This document shows positions 9,751 through 21,300 of a stretch of 64,000 nt of DNA, one piece after another. Numbering within the stretch: position 1 is the stretch's first letter; each line of letters starts with the position of its first letter. The DNA is from Epichloe hybrida (Eukaryota; Ascomycota; Sordariomycetes; Hypocreales; Clavicipitaceae), in contig JAFEKR010000007.1 of assembly GCA_019022495.1 (NCBI GenBank), forward strand, positions 620,001-684,000, written 5' to 3'. The notes under the pieces were generated by a model that saw only the letters and a program-made list of their open reading frames with translations, had not been told where the DNA came from and did no database searches. A program made the translations under genes and the position numbers.

Positions 9751-9969
9751 GGGGAAAATATCTCATGCAGCGGATGTCATGTACAGTCATAGTAGTAAAT
9801 GCAGGAAACAAGCCAAGTCCAATTCTATTAGTTCACGAAAGGCTGATTGCATGCTACAACAACAATACGCTTTGCCGCCTTCCCGAGGCAATCTTCACCC
9901 GTAACCCCCAAACTCATCAAATGTTACACGGAATGCTGCTCCTCTTTCCAGTACCACACTATGCCCATT

Positions 9970-11563
9970 TTAGATACCCAGGGAGAACTCGACACCGACA
10001 TCGATATCGCGAGCTATAGAAAAGACAGCACATGTTAGCCAATCGAAAGCCACCGAGCGCAGATGGCAGCTACTTACCCATCTTGACGACCTTTGACAGT
10101 TGAACAGACTTCTCAGCAGCGCTCTGCAAGTCGTCAATGGAAAAGATCTTCATGCCGGACTCGTTGATCAGCTTGTGAGCCCGCTCGACGTTGGTTCCTT
10201 GCAGACGGGCAATGATGGGAATCTTGAGGTTGAGGTTCTCAACAGTCTTGATCAGGCCAGTGGCAATGTGGTCGCAGCGGACAATACCACCAAAGATGTT
10301 GACAAAGATGGCAGTAACCTTGGGGTCGCTGGTGATGAGCTCGAAGGCCTCCTGAATGGCAGCAGGAGTGGCACCACCACCAACGTCGAGGAAGTTGGCG
10401 GGCTGGCCACCGTTCAGCTTGATGATGTCCATAGTGGCCATGGCAAGACCGGCGCCGTTGACAAGGCACCCAATGTCACCATCGAGCTTGATGAAGTTGA
10501 GGCCAGACTTGGCAGCGCGGACCTCATCGGGGTCCTCCTGAGTGGTGTCGCGCCACTCGAAGATCTCCTTCTGACGGAAGTCGGCGTTGTCATCGAAGCC
10601 GAACTTGGCATCCATGCAAAGTACCTGGTGGTCACTGGTCTCCGAAAGGGGGTTGATCTCGATCTGGGTGGCGTCGCGTTCGGAGAAGATCTTGTACAGC
10701 TTCTGGATGGTGTCCTTGGCGTCTTCGATGCACTGCTCGCTAAAGCCCAGCTTGGTAGCAATGTCGCGGGCAATCTCGTCCGTCACGCCAGTGTTAATGT
10801 CGATGTAGGTAGTGTTGATGGCATCGGGGCTTTCCTTGGCAACGGTTTCAATATCCACGCCACCCTGCGATGAGGAGACGATGACGGGGGACTGAGAGGC
10901 ACGATCCATGAGGATGGCCAGGTAGAATTCGCGACGGGCAAACTTGCGCTCGCAAATATACACAGCGTTGCAGAGACGACCACCAGCTCCAGTCTGTTTG
11001 GTGACGAGCTTGTGACCAATCATCTGCTGAGCAAACATCTCGGCCTCGTGAGGAGAGTAAATGACTCGGACACCTCCCTTGAGGCCATTGTCAAAGGTGC
11101 CCTTTCCACGTCCACCAGCGAGAACCTGGGCTTTGATGACCATGTCCTCAGTGCCGATTTCCTTGGCGATGGCCTTGGCCTCCCCAGAAGTCTTGGCAAC
11201 TGAGCCCTTGGGGACACCAACGCCATACTAGAATACGTTCTTTGTCAGCAAACTTGGAACGGGATTGTTGTTTGCCCTCCCAGGGAAAAGCGATTCGGGG
11301 ACCACGGGGGAAAGCTCTACCTGTCGCAAGAGGTCGGCAGAAAGGTATTCGTGGATGCTCAGAGCTCGTTTTTGTTGAGCGATGCCGGGAAGTCTGACGG
11401 AGGGGGTGATCTGGAGCTGTTGTGCGGCGTCATGTTAGCAGCTGGACTCCAGGAGATGGTCAAAAAAAAGGGGGGGGTTTGACCGAGGCGACGAGCCAGA
11501 TTGACGAACCTTGGAGGCTTTCAGGGCCGACGCCAAGGCGCGGCTGCGGCTGATGTTGAACAT
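9970..11563 (-). CDS. LSC2: Succinyl-CoA ligase beta subunit, mitochondrial
   Basis: Exons 11563-11510, 11416-11321, 11227-10078 and 10013-9970 encode 447 residues. The enzyme converts succinyl-CoA to succinate with nucleoside triphosphate formation in the TCA cycle, paired with an alpha subunit. The N-terminus ([18 protein letters not shown]) looks like a mitochondrial presequence. It is followed by the ATP-grasp start [20 protein letters not shown], the nucleotide-binding segment [19 protein letters not shown], the EINPLSET segment and the CoA-ligase core [13 protein letters not shown]. The final 44-nt exon supplies the tail [14 protein letters not shown] after a 64-bp intron (GTAAGT..TATAG); without it the protein would stop early at VKMGK. 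The first two exons are short, as is usual for presequence exons. Confidence 0.96.
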
Positions 11564-12628
11564 TTTGACAGAAGGCTAGCCACTGCCAATTGGAAGGGGA
11601 CAGACAGGGAGAGAAGTTATTCACGATGAGCGCGAGATGGGCAGTAGACCAACGATTTTCCCGGGTGTACGGAGTAAGATGGGGCGGAAAAAGGTGCTGC
11701 CGTCCAACTAACTTGACTGCTCGTCTTAGCCAGTCAGAACGCGCCACTACGGGCACCAGAACAATACATAGTCCGTCGTCCGTAGTCCGTGGTGACCGAC
11801 GACATATTATTCCATGATGAACGCATTTTTGGGACGATTCATCTCCTGAGATTGACTCCAGAGAACTGACGGGCCTGCGAGGGGTTCTTCTCGATTCTTC
11901 CCGATCCTTCCCGATTCTTTTTGCAGAACTAAGGGGGAAATCAGTTCCCATACCCTCTGGACTCATCATGACCCAAAACGTTCATACATATAATAGAATC
12001 CATACACCATATGCACACCAGAGCTGAAGGGGGAACGGCATGCCAGACTGATCAACCCGCCGCGGTTGCCTTGAAGAACCGTTCCCGGCTCTCGACAGAC
12101 AATCTCGCTACCCACCAAGTGTTGTTGCCGCTCGGTCGCCTGGTTTCCTTTTGTGGCAGCCCGTCCGACATGCTGCCACTTTTTGCTCCCATTCCCACTC
12201 CACCAACAAGCAGACTAGACTAATAGTAGTATGACATGAAACTCCCCACGTCCAACATCGGGTTGTGCCCAATCCCAAGCTTCCGTCAGACATGCACCTC
12301 GGACACGTCCACAGCTCAGGACTGGACCAACATCCGCCGCTAACCACATGTAACTCAGTCATCTGTACCGAGTAGCACGCACTCCAACAGGCTGGAGACC
12401 GAGTCGTGCCCGGCATGCAGTTAGTTGGTTGTTCTTGAATAAAGTCAAATGCTTCTCCCTCTACGTCCAAGCCCGCTACTTGGACTTGAACTCGTTCGTT
12501 GCAAGTCTGTTGGGTTTGCCCAGGAGTCTTTGCTTCTCTCTGGCCCTGTCAATCATCTACCCAGCGTGTTTCGTTTATGCGACATTCCTGGCGGTCGAGG
12601 CCCTTTCTGCTGATTGTCTTTACCCGAC
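11564..12628. promoter_or_regulatory. Divergent spacer between LSC2 and the P450 gene
   Basis: This 1,065-bp spacer lies between the divergent starts of succinyl-CoA ligase beta and the P450. It contains a TACGGAGTA word at 11668-11676, a partly repeated run of GATTC/GATCC-TTCCC units near 11892-11920 and no convincing reading frame. It presumably holds both promoters. Confidence 0.45.
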
Positions 12629-14470
12629 ATGATTTCTTTTGCCATGTCTGGCACCGGCTCCTGGTTCGCCGTGATAGGTAGTGCAGTCTTGGTGGCCTCG
12701 TTCGTATGGATGAGACACAGACTTGTCGATTTCCGCATTCGGCTCATTGGCGGCAAGCGAGCTTATGTCTTGGCCAGTAATTTGTATTCCGGTAAGCATG
12801 TTTTGCCCGTATAGCCGTACACAAGCTTGTCACTTGACAGTGGACTAATTCTTCTCTTTTCCATGGTAGCCACCAGCTTATACATACAAATCGGCAAGCA
12901 CCAGTATCATAATCGTCTTGCACAATGGTGCAACGAAACGCTGGATCGCACACAGAAGCATTGCGCTGAGTTCAGCTTGACGGGGAGTAAGAGAGTCATA
13001 ATTACTCGTGAACCTGAGCAAATCAAAACCATCTTGGCTACCAAGTTCAACAGCTTTGGACATGGACGGCAATGGCATCAACTGTGGTTGCCATTTCTCG
13101 GGAATGGCATCTTCACCACGGATGGGCCAGAATGGCACCGTAGCCGACGTCTCATCAGACCAATGTTTGTCAAAGATAGACTGAGAAACCTTGTCATCTT
13201 TGACAAATGTACCGAAAAACTGATATCGAAGCTGCCTCCGTCTGGCACGACGGTCGAGGTGAAGAGTATGCTTTATAGATGGTCTTTGGACACTATAACA
13301 GAGTTCCTTTTGGGTGAATGTGTGGATAGTCTAGATGAGTAAGTTCGGAGTCGTTCAAATTACTTCCAAAACACCGTCAAGGTATTGTTCTGTAATTCAC
13401 CAACTGACTCGTCCAGTCCCGACCACGAAGTCGCAGAGGCCATGGCAACAGCTCAGCGGATCCAGATGTACATCTTTGTTCTGAAGTATGATTCACGTCA
13501 TCAAAATTCTCCGATATGCATGGCAACTGAAGATTCAATAGCCCAATCGCACCTCTGATTCCCAAGGGGGACTACTATCGATCAATCAAGAAGATCGAAG
13601 AGTTTATTGAGCCCATCATACAACGCGCTATCAAGCTGCCTCTAGAAGAGGCCGAGGAAATCTCCGAGAACGATGCGCAATACTCTCTTCTCCACAGTAT
13701 CGCCAGGGTTTCCAAGGATCCAAAAGTCATACGAGACGAGATCATGTCCGTTCTTCTCGCTGGGCGAGACACAACAGCTGCCACCTTGTCATGGGTCCTT
13801 TACGAGATGTCACACCGGCCACACACCTGGAGTAAACTCCGTTCCGAAGTCCTGGTCGAGCTGGGCACCCACGGGATGCCTACTTATGAAGCACTGAAAA
13901 ACATGACGTACCTCAAGAATGTTCTCAGCGAAACCCTTCGACTCCATCCCGCCGTGCCAATCAACATGCGCCAGGCGCTTGAGGATACAACCATCCCGGG
14001 GGGGCCAGGAGAGCCCGAAATTGTGCTTCTCAAGGGCGACACGGTCACGATCAACACTATCGGCATGCATGCGCGAAGGGACTTGTATCCTCCTGCAAGC
14101 AAAGATTTCCCTGATCCGGGCATTTTCAGCCCTGAACGCTGGGAAAACTGGACTCCAACTCCGTGGACGTGTACACCATTCCATGGGGGACCCAGGATAT
14201 GCGTGGGCCAAAATTTCGCGCTGACCGTAATGGCCTTTTGTCGTAAGCATAGTCCCTAGTTTCAAGACATGACTGACTGGTTCTTTGATGGAACCCGGAA
14301 TTCTGACCTGATTTTTATTCATTTATTTTAATTTAGTCGTTCGATTGGCGCAAAAGTTTGAGAGATTGGAGTACCGGGGCGATTGGCATGCGCAGACGCT
14401 GCGAGCAGACATCATCGGCACACCAGCGCTAGACGTGCCTGTAGCATTCTACCAGCCATCGAATCCGTGA
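12629..14470 (+). CDS. Cytochrome P450, CYP52-like alkane/fatty-acid hydroxylase type
   Basis: Exons 12629-12791, 12870-13338, 13417-13485, 13542-14242 and 14337-14470 encode 511 residues. An N-terminal hydrophobic anchor (WFAVIGSAVLVASFVW) indicates endoplasmic reticulum membrane attachment. Family landmarks are the helix-I oxygen-activation motif AGRDTTA, the helix-K motif ETLR, a PERW segment, and the heme-binding loop FHGGPRICVGQ with Cys454. FxGGPRxCxGQ is the typical CYP52 form; that family hydroxylates the terminal carbon of alkanes and fatty acids, so such a substrate is likely but unproven here. All four introns have GT..AG ends and are 56-94 bp. The last exon completes the beta-bulge C-terminus (LDVPVAFYQPSNP). 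No biosynthetic partner genes sit nearby. The start is the first ATG before the anchor. Confidence 0.92.
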
Positions 14471-14728
14471 CTTTGAGTCTGTTGATCCCTGGTATCGGCG
14501 CATCGGTTCAAGGTATCGGAGTCATGAGCAACAATCACCCCATGCATGTTACATCAGATGCATTGAGATTTGGCATATAATACATGGGATTCCTTCAAAA
14601 CTAGCCATAGTCCAACTCCTTCCCGACCGTCCGTCATGCGCCAATGTGATTTTGTAAAGAAAAAGAGAAAGAAAAAAGCCCCCGAGATAACAAAACAAGA
14701 GTGCAAGAACGTGAGCAACACTCGGCCC

Positions 14729-15187
14729 TCAAAGCCATGCACACCACGGCGAACCGAGAACTCTGCCCTTCTCATCAAATTCGATTCCCTCTCCTTTCAA
14801 AAGACTCCTCTTCTCGTCCAGCGTGATCCCCTCTCCATCACGTGGCCACTTCCCCTTGAAGCCCCCCAGAGCCATGCCCGTCGCAACCACCCGATGGCAC
14901 GGCACAAGGGGAGCAAAAGGATTGCGCCGCAGGGCATTGCCCACGGCTCTCGGCGAGGAGTCGACGTGCTTGGAAAGAAGCCCATAGGTCGTAACGCAGC
15001 CCTCTGGTATCTGGCAGAGCGCCGTCCATACTCGTTTCTCGAACTCTGAGCGATCTGAGCGAGCAATTCGCGAGAGTTGAGCTTGCATGTTCGGCGCAAG
15101 GGCGCTTGCATCGACGGCCTTCCTGCGGGGTGCTTTGCTCGTCGAGCATGAGTCTGCTCCTCGTTTGCGTTTGTTACGGATTGCCAT
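14729..15187 (-). CDS. MGT1: Methylated-DNA--protein-cysteine methyltransferase (O6-alkylguanine repair)
   Basis: A single exon of 152 residues. The active-site motif PCHRVV contains Cys97, which accepts the alkyl group from O6-alkylguanine in one irreversible transfer. The preceding helix-turn-helix region (VTTYGLLSKHVDSSPRAVGNA) with its conserved arginine matches the DNA-binding part of the family. The N-terminus (MAIRNKRKRG and APRRKAV) is basic and suits nuclear import or DNA contact. The protein is short, essentially a C-terminal catalytic domain with a basic leader, lacking the larger N-terminal domain of the human enzyme; short fungal forms are common. The start at 15187 is chosen over an upstream in-frame ATG because the basic leader begins there. 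The gene is convergent with the P450. Confidence 0.92.
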   Translation of the reverse strand: MAIRNKRKRGADSCSTSKAPRRKAVDASALAPNMQAQLSRIARSDRSEFEKRVWTALCQIPEGCVTTYGLLSKHVDSSPRAVGNALRRNPFAPLVPCHRVVATGMALGGFKGKWPRDGEGITLDEKRSLLKGEGIEFDEKGRVLGSPWCAWL

Positions 15188-16027
15188 CGTGATGGGCTCA
15201 AACAAGAAAAAAAACTGAGAAGTAGATAAAACCCCGATGGAAAATGGGTGCTGCTCTCGTTTTCTTTCTCTTTTGTACAAGCGTTACGGGCCAAGACGCG
15301 GTGATTCGACGTACTCTCCTGGTTCGCGGGCGTCTTCCACAAGTCCAGGCTAAAGTTGTCGCTCAGATACTCAAACCATGCTTTTAGTCTTCACGTGTTG
15401 TTGCCAATGGCTCGACTGACGGGGGCATTGACAGATCCGCCGTGAACTCCAAGCCACGTGACTTATTATCTCGCTTCATACAGCCAAGCCCAGAAAAAGA
15501 CTTTCTTACAAAGCATTCGTTTCGCGTTCAAATCGCAGGGCCAGGAGTGAAAAGGGCAACATTTTGACATGGATGCCGGTCGGTGGCCTCGATTGCATTC
15601 ACGGGAATCAAATTTACGAGCAGGATTGTTCACATTTCGTCGCCCCTCCCCCTCCCCCCCCAAATCAATAACAGTGAGGTACAATGCAGGTACAATGAGT
15701 GGTATTAACAAAAAAAACAAAATATCCATACGTTGGGCTTCATGGGCCGTTCTAGTTCGAAATTCAAACACTGCGCCTGATGATGCTGTTTGATTCCCTC
15801 GCATGTTTAGCGGATTCCCGCCGCTGTTCACATCTTTGAACAACTCTCTTCTGAAAGAAAACTTCGATGCAGCCAAGTCAACGAGCTGCCAACAAGATAC
15901 AGCTGTACGTCATGTTGACAGCGTCCTGTCATGCATCGTACATAACAAGTGACAAAGAAAGCAAGCCCATGCGCGGAGTCATTACCCTCGGTTGGGGCCT
16001 GATACCGCATACCTGGTGCGCATTGCC
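15188..16027. other. 840-bp spacer between MGT1 and ISA1
   Basis: The spacer combines the promoter of MGT1 and the 3' flank of ISA1, both on the minus strand. It contains a C-rich run near 15642-15661 and A-rich runs near 15710-15722. I see no coding frame or RNA gene. Confidence 0.45.
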
Positions 16028-16739
16028 TCATACCATGAAAGACTCTCCGCAACCACATTGTTCCTCTGAGATACTGTTAGCGCCTCATATGTTCACGGGG
16101 AGGGGGCGTGCGGGACAGATATGGAGAGGACATACTTATGTTGGGATTCTTGAAAACAAATCTTTGGTTCAGCTTGTCTTCCGTCCAGTCCATCTCGCTG
16201 CCAATAATGCTGAACAAGGCCTTGCTATCTATGAGCACCTTGACTCCGTCTTGCTCGACCATCTCATCAAAGGTCCCGGGCTTTTCGACATATTCCAAGT
16301 GGTACGCGAGACCGCTGCATCCACGATTCCGTACTCCAACTTTGATGAGTTTTGGCTCGGGTTGGTTCAGCATCGTTCGGAGCTGCTCTACGGCCGCTGG
16401 TGTGAGTTTCATCGCCGCTTTTCGCGCTTGCAACTTTGAGCGTGGCCGTGCAGCTTTCGGCTTCTGTGTGCTCGTGGTCTGTTCCGTCGTGGTCGGTTCT
16501 ACAAGCGGAGCTGCCGTTGCCTGCTTTGGCGGCGGCCGGGTCTCGTGAACCTTGGGTAAAGCCTCTGGGGGGGTTATCGGTGTCTCGGGAATATCCTCCT
16601 GGTTGTAGTTGCGGGATGTTGAAGTCGGTAGAGGGTAGGATTGGTAGGCTGAGGCGAATGACCGAGTGACCGGAAGCTGCCACAGTGAGTGGCAACTTCG
16701 TCGCGACGCGACGCGAGCCAGCAGAGCATGTGCACTCAT
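16028..16739 (-). CDS. ISA1: Mitochondrial A-type iron-sulfur assembly protein Isa1
   Basis: Exons 16739-16136 and 16065-16028 encode 213 residues. The A-type scaffold fold carries the three ligand cysteines: Cys141 in RNRGCSGLAYHLEY, and Cys205 and Cys207 in EQCGCGESF. The CGCGESF tail is created only by splicing over a 70-bp intron (GTATGT..CTCAG). An arginine-rich presequence (MSAHALLARVASRRS) and a long proline/threonine-rich linker (about 50-105) precede the domain. With Isa2 and Iba57, Isa1 builds 4Fe-4S clusters for aconitase, lipoate synthase and other mitochondrial proteins. The start at 16739 begins the presequence; a further in-frame ATG at 16922 would add a His/Thr-rich stretch unlike a targeting signal. 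Upstream lies a very long gene-free region. Confidence 0.94.
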
Positions 16740-18339
16740 CTCGACAGCATGTGTTTGGTGAGGTGTGTCGTAGAATCGTTCGGGTGTAGTCTCTTGTAAT
16801 CGGTTGCCACTTGTGTTGAGATCCGAGAGTTTGTTGTGCAAGTGTGCATTTTCGAAGGTCGGCTGATGACAAAGAAGGGCATGATGTGATGTAAGGGCAT
16901 CGGTCAACCGTCCGTGTGGCAATGGTAATTAATGCCGTGTTCGGCCGAGCCAATCATCGCCCGCGAATTACTAACTGCTTTGTAAGTGACGCCCTCGCAT
17001 GAACTGTTAGTGGCTACGTCTTCGCGATTGCCTTTGAAATAAAGGCACATTGATTGTATATTGATTAAGGTCATAAATATCCTACGTCTCCATTGTTCAC
17101 TGTCGCCTTTTCTCTATTCTTGAGAGGAGAGGAGGAGAGTTGGGTGGGTGATGAGAGCGCCAGCAGTTCCACTTCGGAATGACCGCTACCCTGCACCACA
17201 ATTAACTGTCTTCCGTTTGTACTCAAGCCCATGCTGTCGCGTGGCCCACGAATCTCATTGCTCTGACAATCTATGCATTACGAGACGGGAGAAAACAAGT
17301 GCTATCGTGACTTTCTGTTTGGCATAAATTATCATGCCTCAACTAATAGCTTGAGCTATGCTATCATCTACTCCTATGCTCTGGGATCGGTATCACCGTG
17401 AACCTGTATACTAAAAGCCGTCATTGAATGAACACGGTAACAATCTCGGCGTGAAAGACGCCCGTAGCAAGCGATTTAAACAACGGGAAAACCGCCCATC
17501 TTACTACGACATGAAAGAAGTGCCGAATACACGGAAATAACGGTCGCCCTACCCAAATAGTTAATGTCTACTTCTCTCGACTGAAGATAGCCAGCTACCC
17601 TGAAATGATCAATTCAAAAACCAAGCTTTTTGCGACGCGGGGCTTCAAAAATCGTCGAAACCCTCAGGGGCCTTTAGAAATGCAAAAACCTATCCAAGCC
17701 CCCCTGTGTTCACAGCAACATGACTATCACGACATAGGCTAGATCATCTTTTCCACATGTACCCGCCCAGCTAAGACTATCGGCAGTTCCCATGCGCAGT
17801 ATCGTTGAATCAAGGTGTGGACACACGGGCCTCCCCTGTGCCATGGTGCTGGTCACAAACTTTTGTCGTCCTCCATTGACCACCTTGCCACTGGCATCAC
17901 ATGGCGTTGGAAGAATGGGGTGGGTGTTCGCCGACCGCTCCAATCAGCCAAGGCCCACGAGCCCTAGACAGGAGACGCGGACGTGGACGTGAACTTTGCA
18001 CCAATAGCAGGGAAGGGGACGAGCTTAGCCGAGGGTGCTGTCAAAAGAAAAGAATGCTGATCAACAAATCACCCGGTACTCCGTACATTCCGCGGGAGAA
18101 AAGTACCCATTGTACGCGCGCAAAACGAACTACCACACGCGTCTATCAACAAGCATTATTATCATCTCCATCTCATAATGAAAGACAAGCCGCGCCACAA
18201 ACCCGTTGTTGGGCGTCATTCGCAAGAACTTACTTGGTGAGGAGACGCCATCCCCCTATTTAGGTACGGGGCCGTGGACCGCGGGCCCGGCCCGGCCTGG
18301 AGCTGCATCATGATGACTTGGTATGCAACTCCAGTGAAG

Positions 18340-18361
18340 AAAAAAAAAAAAAAAAAAAAAA
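18340..18361. repeat. Poly-A tract
   Basis: An uninterrupted run of 22 adenines in intergenic DNA. No retroelement open frame or target-site duplication is visible next to it, so it is scored only as a homopolymer. Confidence 0.9.
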
Positions 18362-21300
18362 GCAAACAACACCAGGGCTGTAGGTGATACGAGGGATGTA
18401 AACCCGGGGGTATGGGACCAAAGACAAGCCTTGGGAATCATCCCGATGGGGAACTAAAAAAGAGCAAAGAACTTTTCGCTTCGCCAGAATGTACAATGGT
18501 TGGCCCTGATGATGGAGCCGATAAGCCACAAAATGCAGTATGCATGAAGAACATGTCTTCATCGCCATGACGTGCCTGTATTTCTTAGAGACGCTGTTCC
18601 ATGACAGGTTCGGGTTTTTAGTTCTCGTTGGCGTAATGAACAACGACTTTGGCAGAAAACCCTCAATCTGCGGACGTGGTGGCGCCAACCGCCATTGAGG
18701 CGAGGCGACCATGCTAGTCCATGAAGAACATGAGAAAGATTCAGAACCGAAAGCGAACCGGGCCAAACGAAGAAATCGCCTCGTTTCCTAGCCATTTGCC
18801 GCGAAGTTGGCAAGGGCCCCCCTGCCGGACGGCCTAGAACTGGACAAGGACCTGGCGACCTGCTGCTGGTCTATGTATGTACATTATGTATGAGTGAAGA
18901 GGTGAATCAAGGCTTCCTTGCCTGCGATTTGCCCATTATCACCAGCTCTGTTTGCGATGTGAGCCGAGCACCGAGTACGGAGTACCACCACGCCATGTGA
19001 TGGGTTTGTTGGTGAGCACACTGAGCACTGAGAAGTGTGCCTGCCACCTGCCAGGCTGCCACTGCTCGCTAGCCCAAACCCATGTATGTACATGTAAGGT
19101 CTGCATGAAAGAATCCATGACATTAACAGCTAGATATAAGTTGGCCGCCCCCTGTTTCCCATAAAAAACGGCAGCAATTTGGTAGGCCTGGAGCGATTTG
19201 CCGGCCGAGGTCGCAAATTTTGTTCAGCGCACTTGATAAGTCACTTCCGTTTTCAATATTTACCCCACATGCAAGGAGACCCGTGTTTCTTGCAGCATCC
19301 GGGAAGTTCACGACCTGCTGCTGGATCAAGGTACATATTAACCCCATGGGTGTCTTCGCATGAGCAAGCCCCTTGGCGCAGACGTGAGCTTGTTAGTAGA
19401 ACCGTTGCTGAGCCGAGGTTCCCGGTTTATCAAGCGTGGCTCCAAAGCATTGCTGCGTTATTAAGACGAGTGATAATAAAAAGGATACATCTGGGGTCGT
19501 GCTATTTTTTTTTTTTTTCGGCGGATGTCGACGAACCTAAGTGCCATTGGTGTAAAAACGAACAACTTACAATAAATCATGCAGCTAATTGGTAAGATTC
19601 AAGTTTGCAATCATCCAGCCGGAGTTATTCGAAGATAAGGTCGTCGAATTGCAACTCAAAGTACAAAGGGTCAGCTCAAGGCGAACTGGGAGAATGCGTC
19701 GTAGGCCTTGTTGTGGCACCTCAATTGGCAGCAGTGGTCAAGGGTGCTAGTGTCGATTAGAGCACGCGTCGGACGCGACTTATTGCTAGCTAGGCCCGGT
19801 CATCATCGCGGCTTATTGTGTATGTACTAGGTTTTCTCCAGCTCGTAAATTGGAGCATGAGCAAGGTCTTCTGTGGAAAGCCAAAAGCGGGCTGGAATCA
19901 AGTCTGACTCTCAATGGGCGGGATCTCCGGGTTACTTACACGACAGATACACGATAACTTGGCACGCGAGATTCCGAAGTCGACTGTGCAAGGTCAAATA
20001 TGATCGAGATATCTTCGTTCTTTTGTAGAGAACACGCTTCAAAGACGAATAGACTAATTCTCTTCGTTCATCGCACGTAGATCCTGCAATTCGTACACGG
20101 ACATGTCTAGGTCTGTCTGAATCAAGCACAAGCCCAGACAAACGGGACCGAGGATTCTCGGGGCCGAATGCCGGACTGAAAATGTCAAGTTTCCTCGCCG
20201 ATTTCCTAGTCAGATACAATAATAGCACTGGGAAGCAAGTCCACACTTAACAGCGGATGTGGATAATACCTGAAAGCTGGGATGGCGTTTGGGTTCGGGT
20301 CGCTCAATGCAACACAAACCTGAATGAGATGGCGGCATGTACAAATTGCGCAGTAACGACACTAGCAGACAAGCCCTTTCCATGTATGTATGGATGTGAT
20401 GTGATGCATGCAATGTCGAAGCATGCGAGCAGGGGAAAAAATATCCTTGCCGGGAGCTAGTGAGTAAATTGAATGAGTTGAAATCTTACATATACGGAGT
20501 TCGGACGGTTGAAGACACACCAACAAATGGCGGAACAGCGGAAGATTCGGCCGTGATTCGGCTGCGTGAACTGGTTGCAGTGGGAAGTATTATGTAATCC
20601 GTAGGTGGTCTGGCAGTCTGGGTCTTGTTCCCTCTTATTGTTTCTCTCGCCGGCCTTGTTGATTGTCCGCTGTCCGCCAACTTGCATGGGACCCCTGACA
20701 TCTTCCCAGGGGGACGGCAACCGAACTCTGTGCCTGGGCCACCAAACGCTAAGGATGGTATGTACAAGACAGCATACTACATAATAGCACCGGAAAGCGT
20801 TGTAATTCTTGCCGGGTGCAGGGTTTGTGATGGAGGGGTGGGTGGGTGGACGGCAAGACGAGTGGCGAATAAGTGAGTAGTGGCATGGCATGCCATTCAT
20901 TCACCTTCAGCGCATCAACCTCGATCTTGGTTGGGCAGGCATGACAAACCCTCTTGCCATGCCATCTTGCCCTCCTCCCATTCTCGGGACGCACATGACA
21001 TAATGTGACAACACCTGCGTCTGTCGTGTCTGGCACGTCTTCACGTCTTCAGATTGGAGCTTGGACAGGCAGACGGGGTTGGGGTCGCGCGGCACCATGT
21101 GACGATACATATATTGTGATGGAACAATAATATTATCATCATCGACATCATTATTGCTGGAAATGTCTGATTCTCGTAATCGGTGCGCATGCTCATGCAG
21201 CAAGGTGCAATGCTTGGGCACCAGGGCAGCTCCAGCTTCCAGAGTCACAGATGCCTCCTTCTCATCCAACATGTCTGGTTATCGTCGTCGTGGCGCCTTT

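Larger units (their letters stand above)
8275..9969. other. 1.7-kb spacer with short repeats and one possible small gene
   Basis: The spacer lies between the fructosamine-kinase start and the 3' end of succinyl-CoA ligase beta. It contains a G tract near 8398-8408, a TC-rich run near 9258-9275, a GTAATCCGTA word at 9039-9048 and a fourfold CTCACGT decamer at 9711-9750. The only coding candidate is a small minus-strand frame at 8764-9024, listed separately. Confidence 0.5.

Noticed and set aside
10100..10873. 257-codon frame opposite succinyl-CoA ligase beta
   Set aside because: It results from biased codon use of a highly conserved gene on the other strand; its composition (Val/Leu/Asp-rich, no motif) is typical of antisense shadows.
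12614..12628. Five-codon upstream extension of the P450 frame
   Set aside because: It begins with TTG rather than ATG; the first ATG at 12629 gives a normal N-terminus and total length.
12629..14470. P450 as part of a secondary-metabolite cluster
   Set aside because: Neighbours are LSC2 and MGT1; no polyketide synthase, peptide synthetase, terpene cyclase or cluster regulator is present.
18340..18361. Poly-A tract as the tail of a LINE or processed pseudogene
   Set aside because: No reverse-transcriptase frame, gene-like sequence or target-site duplication was visible next to it.
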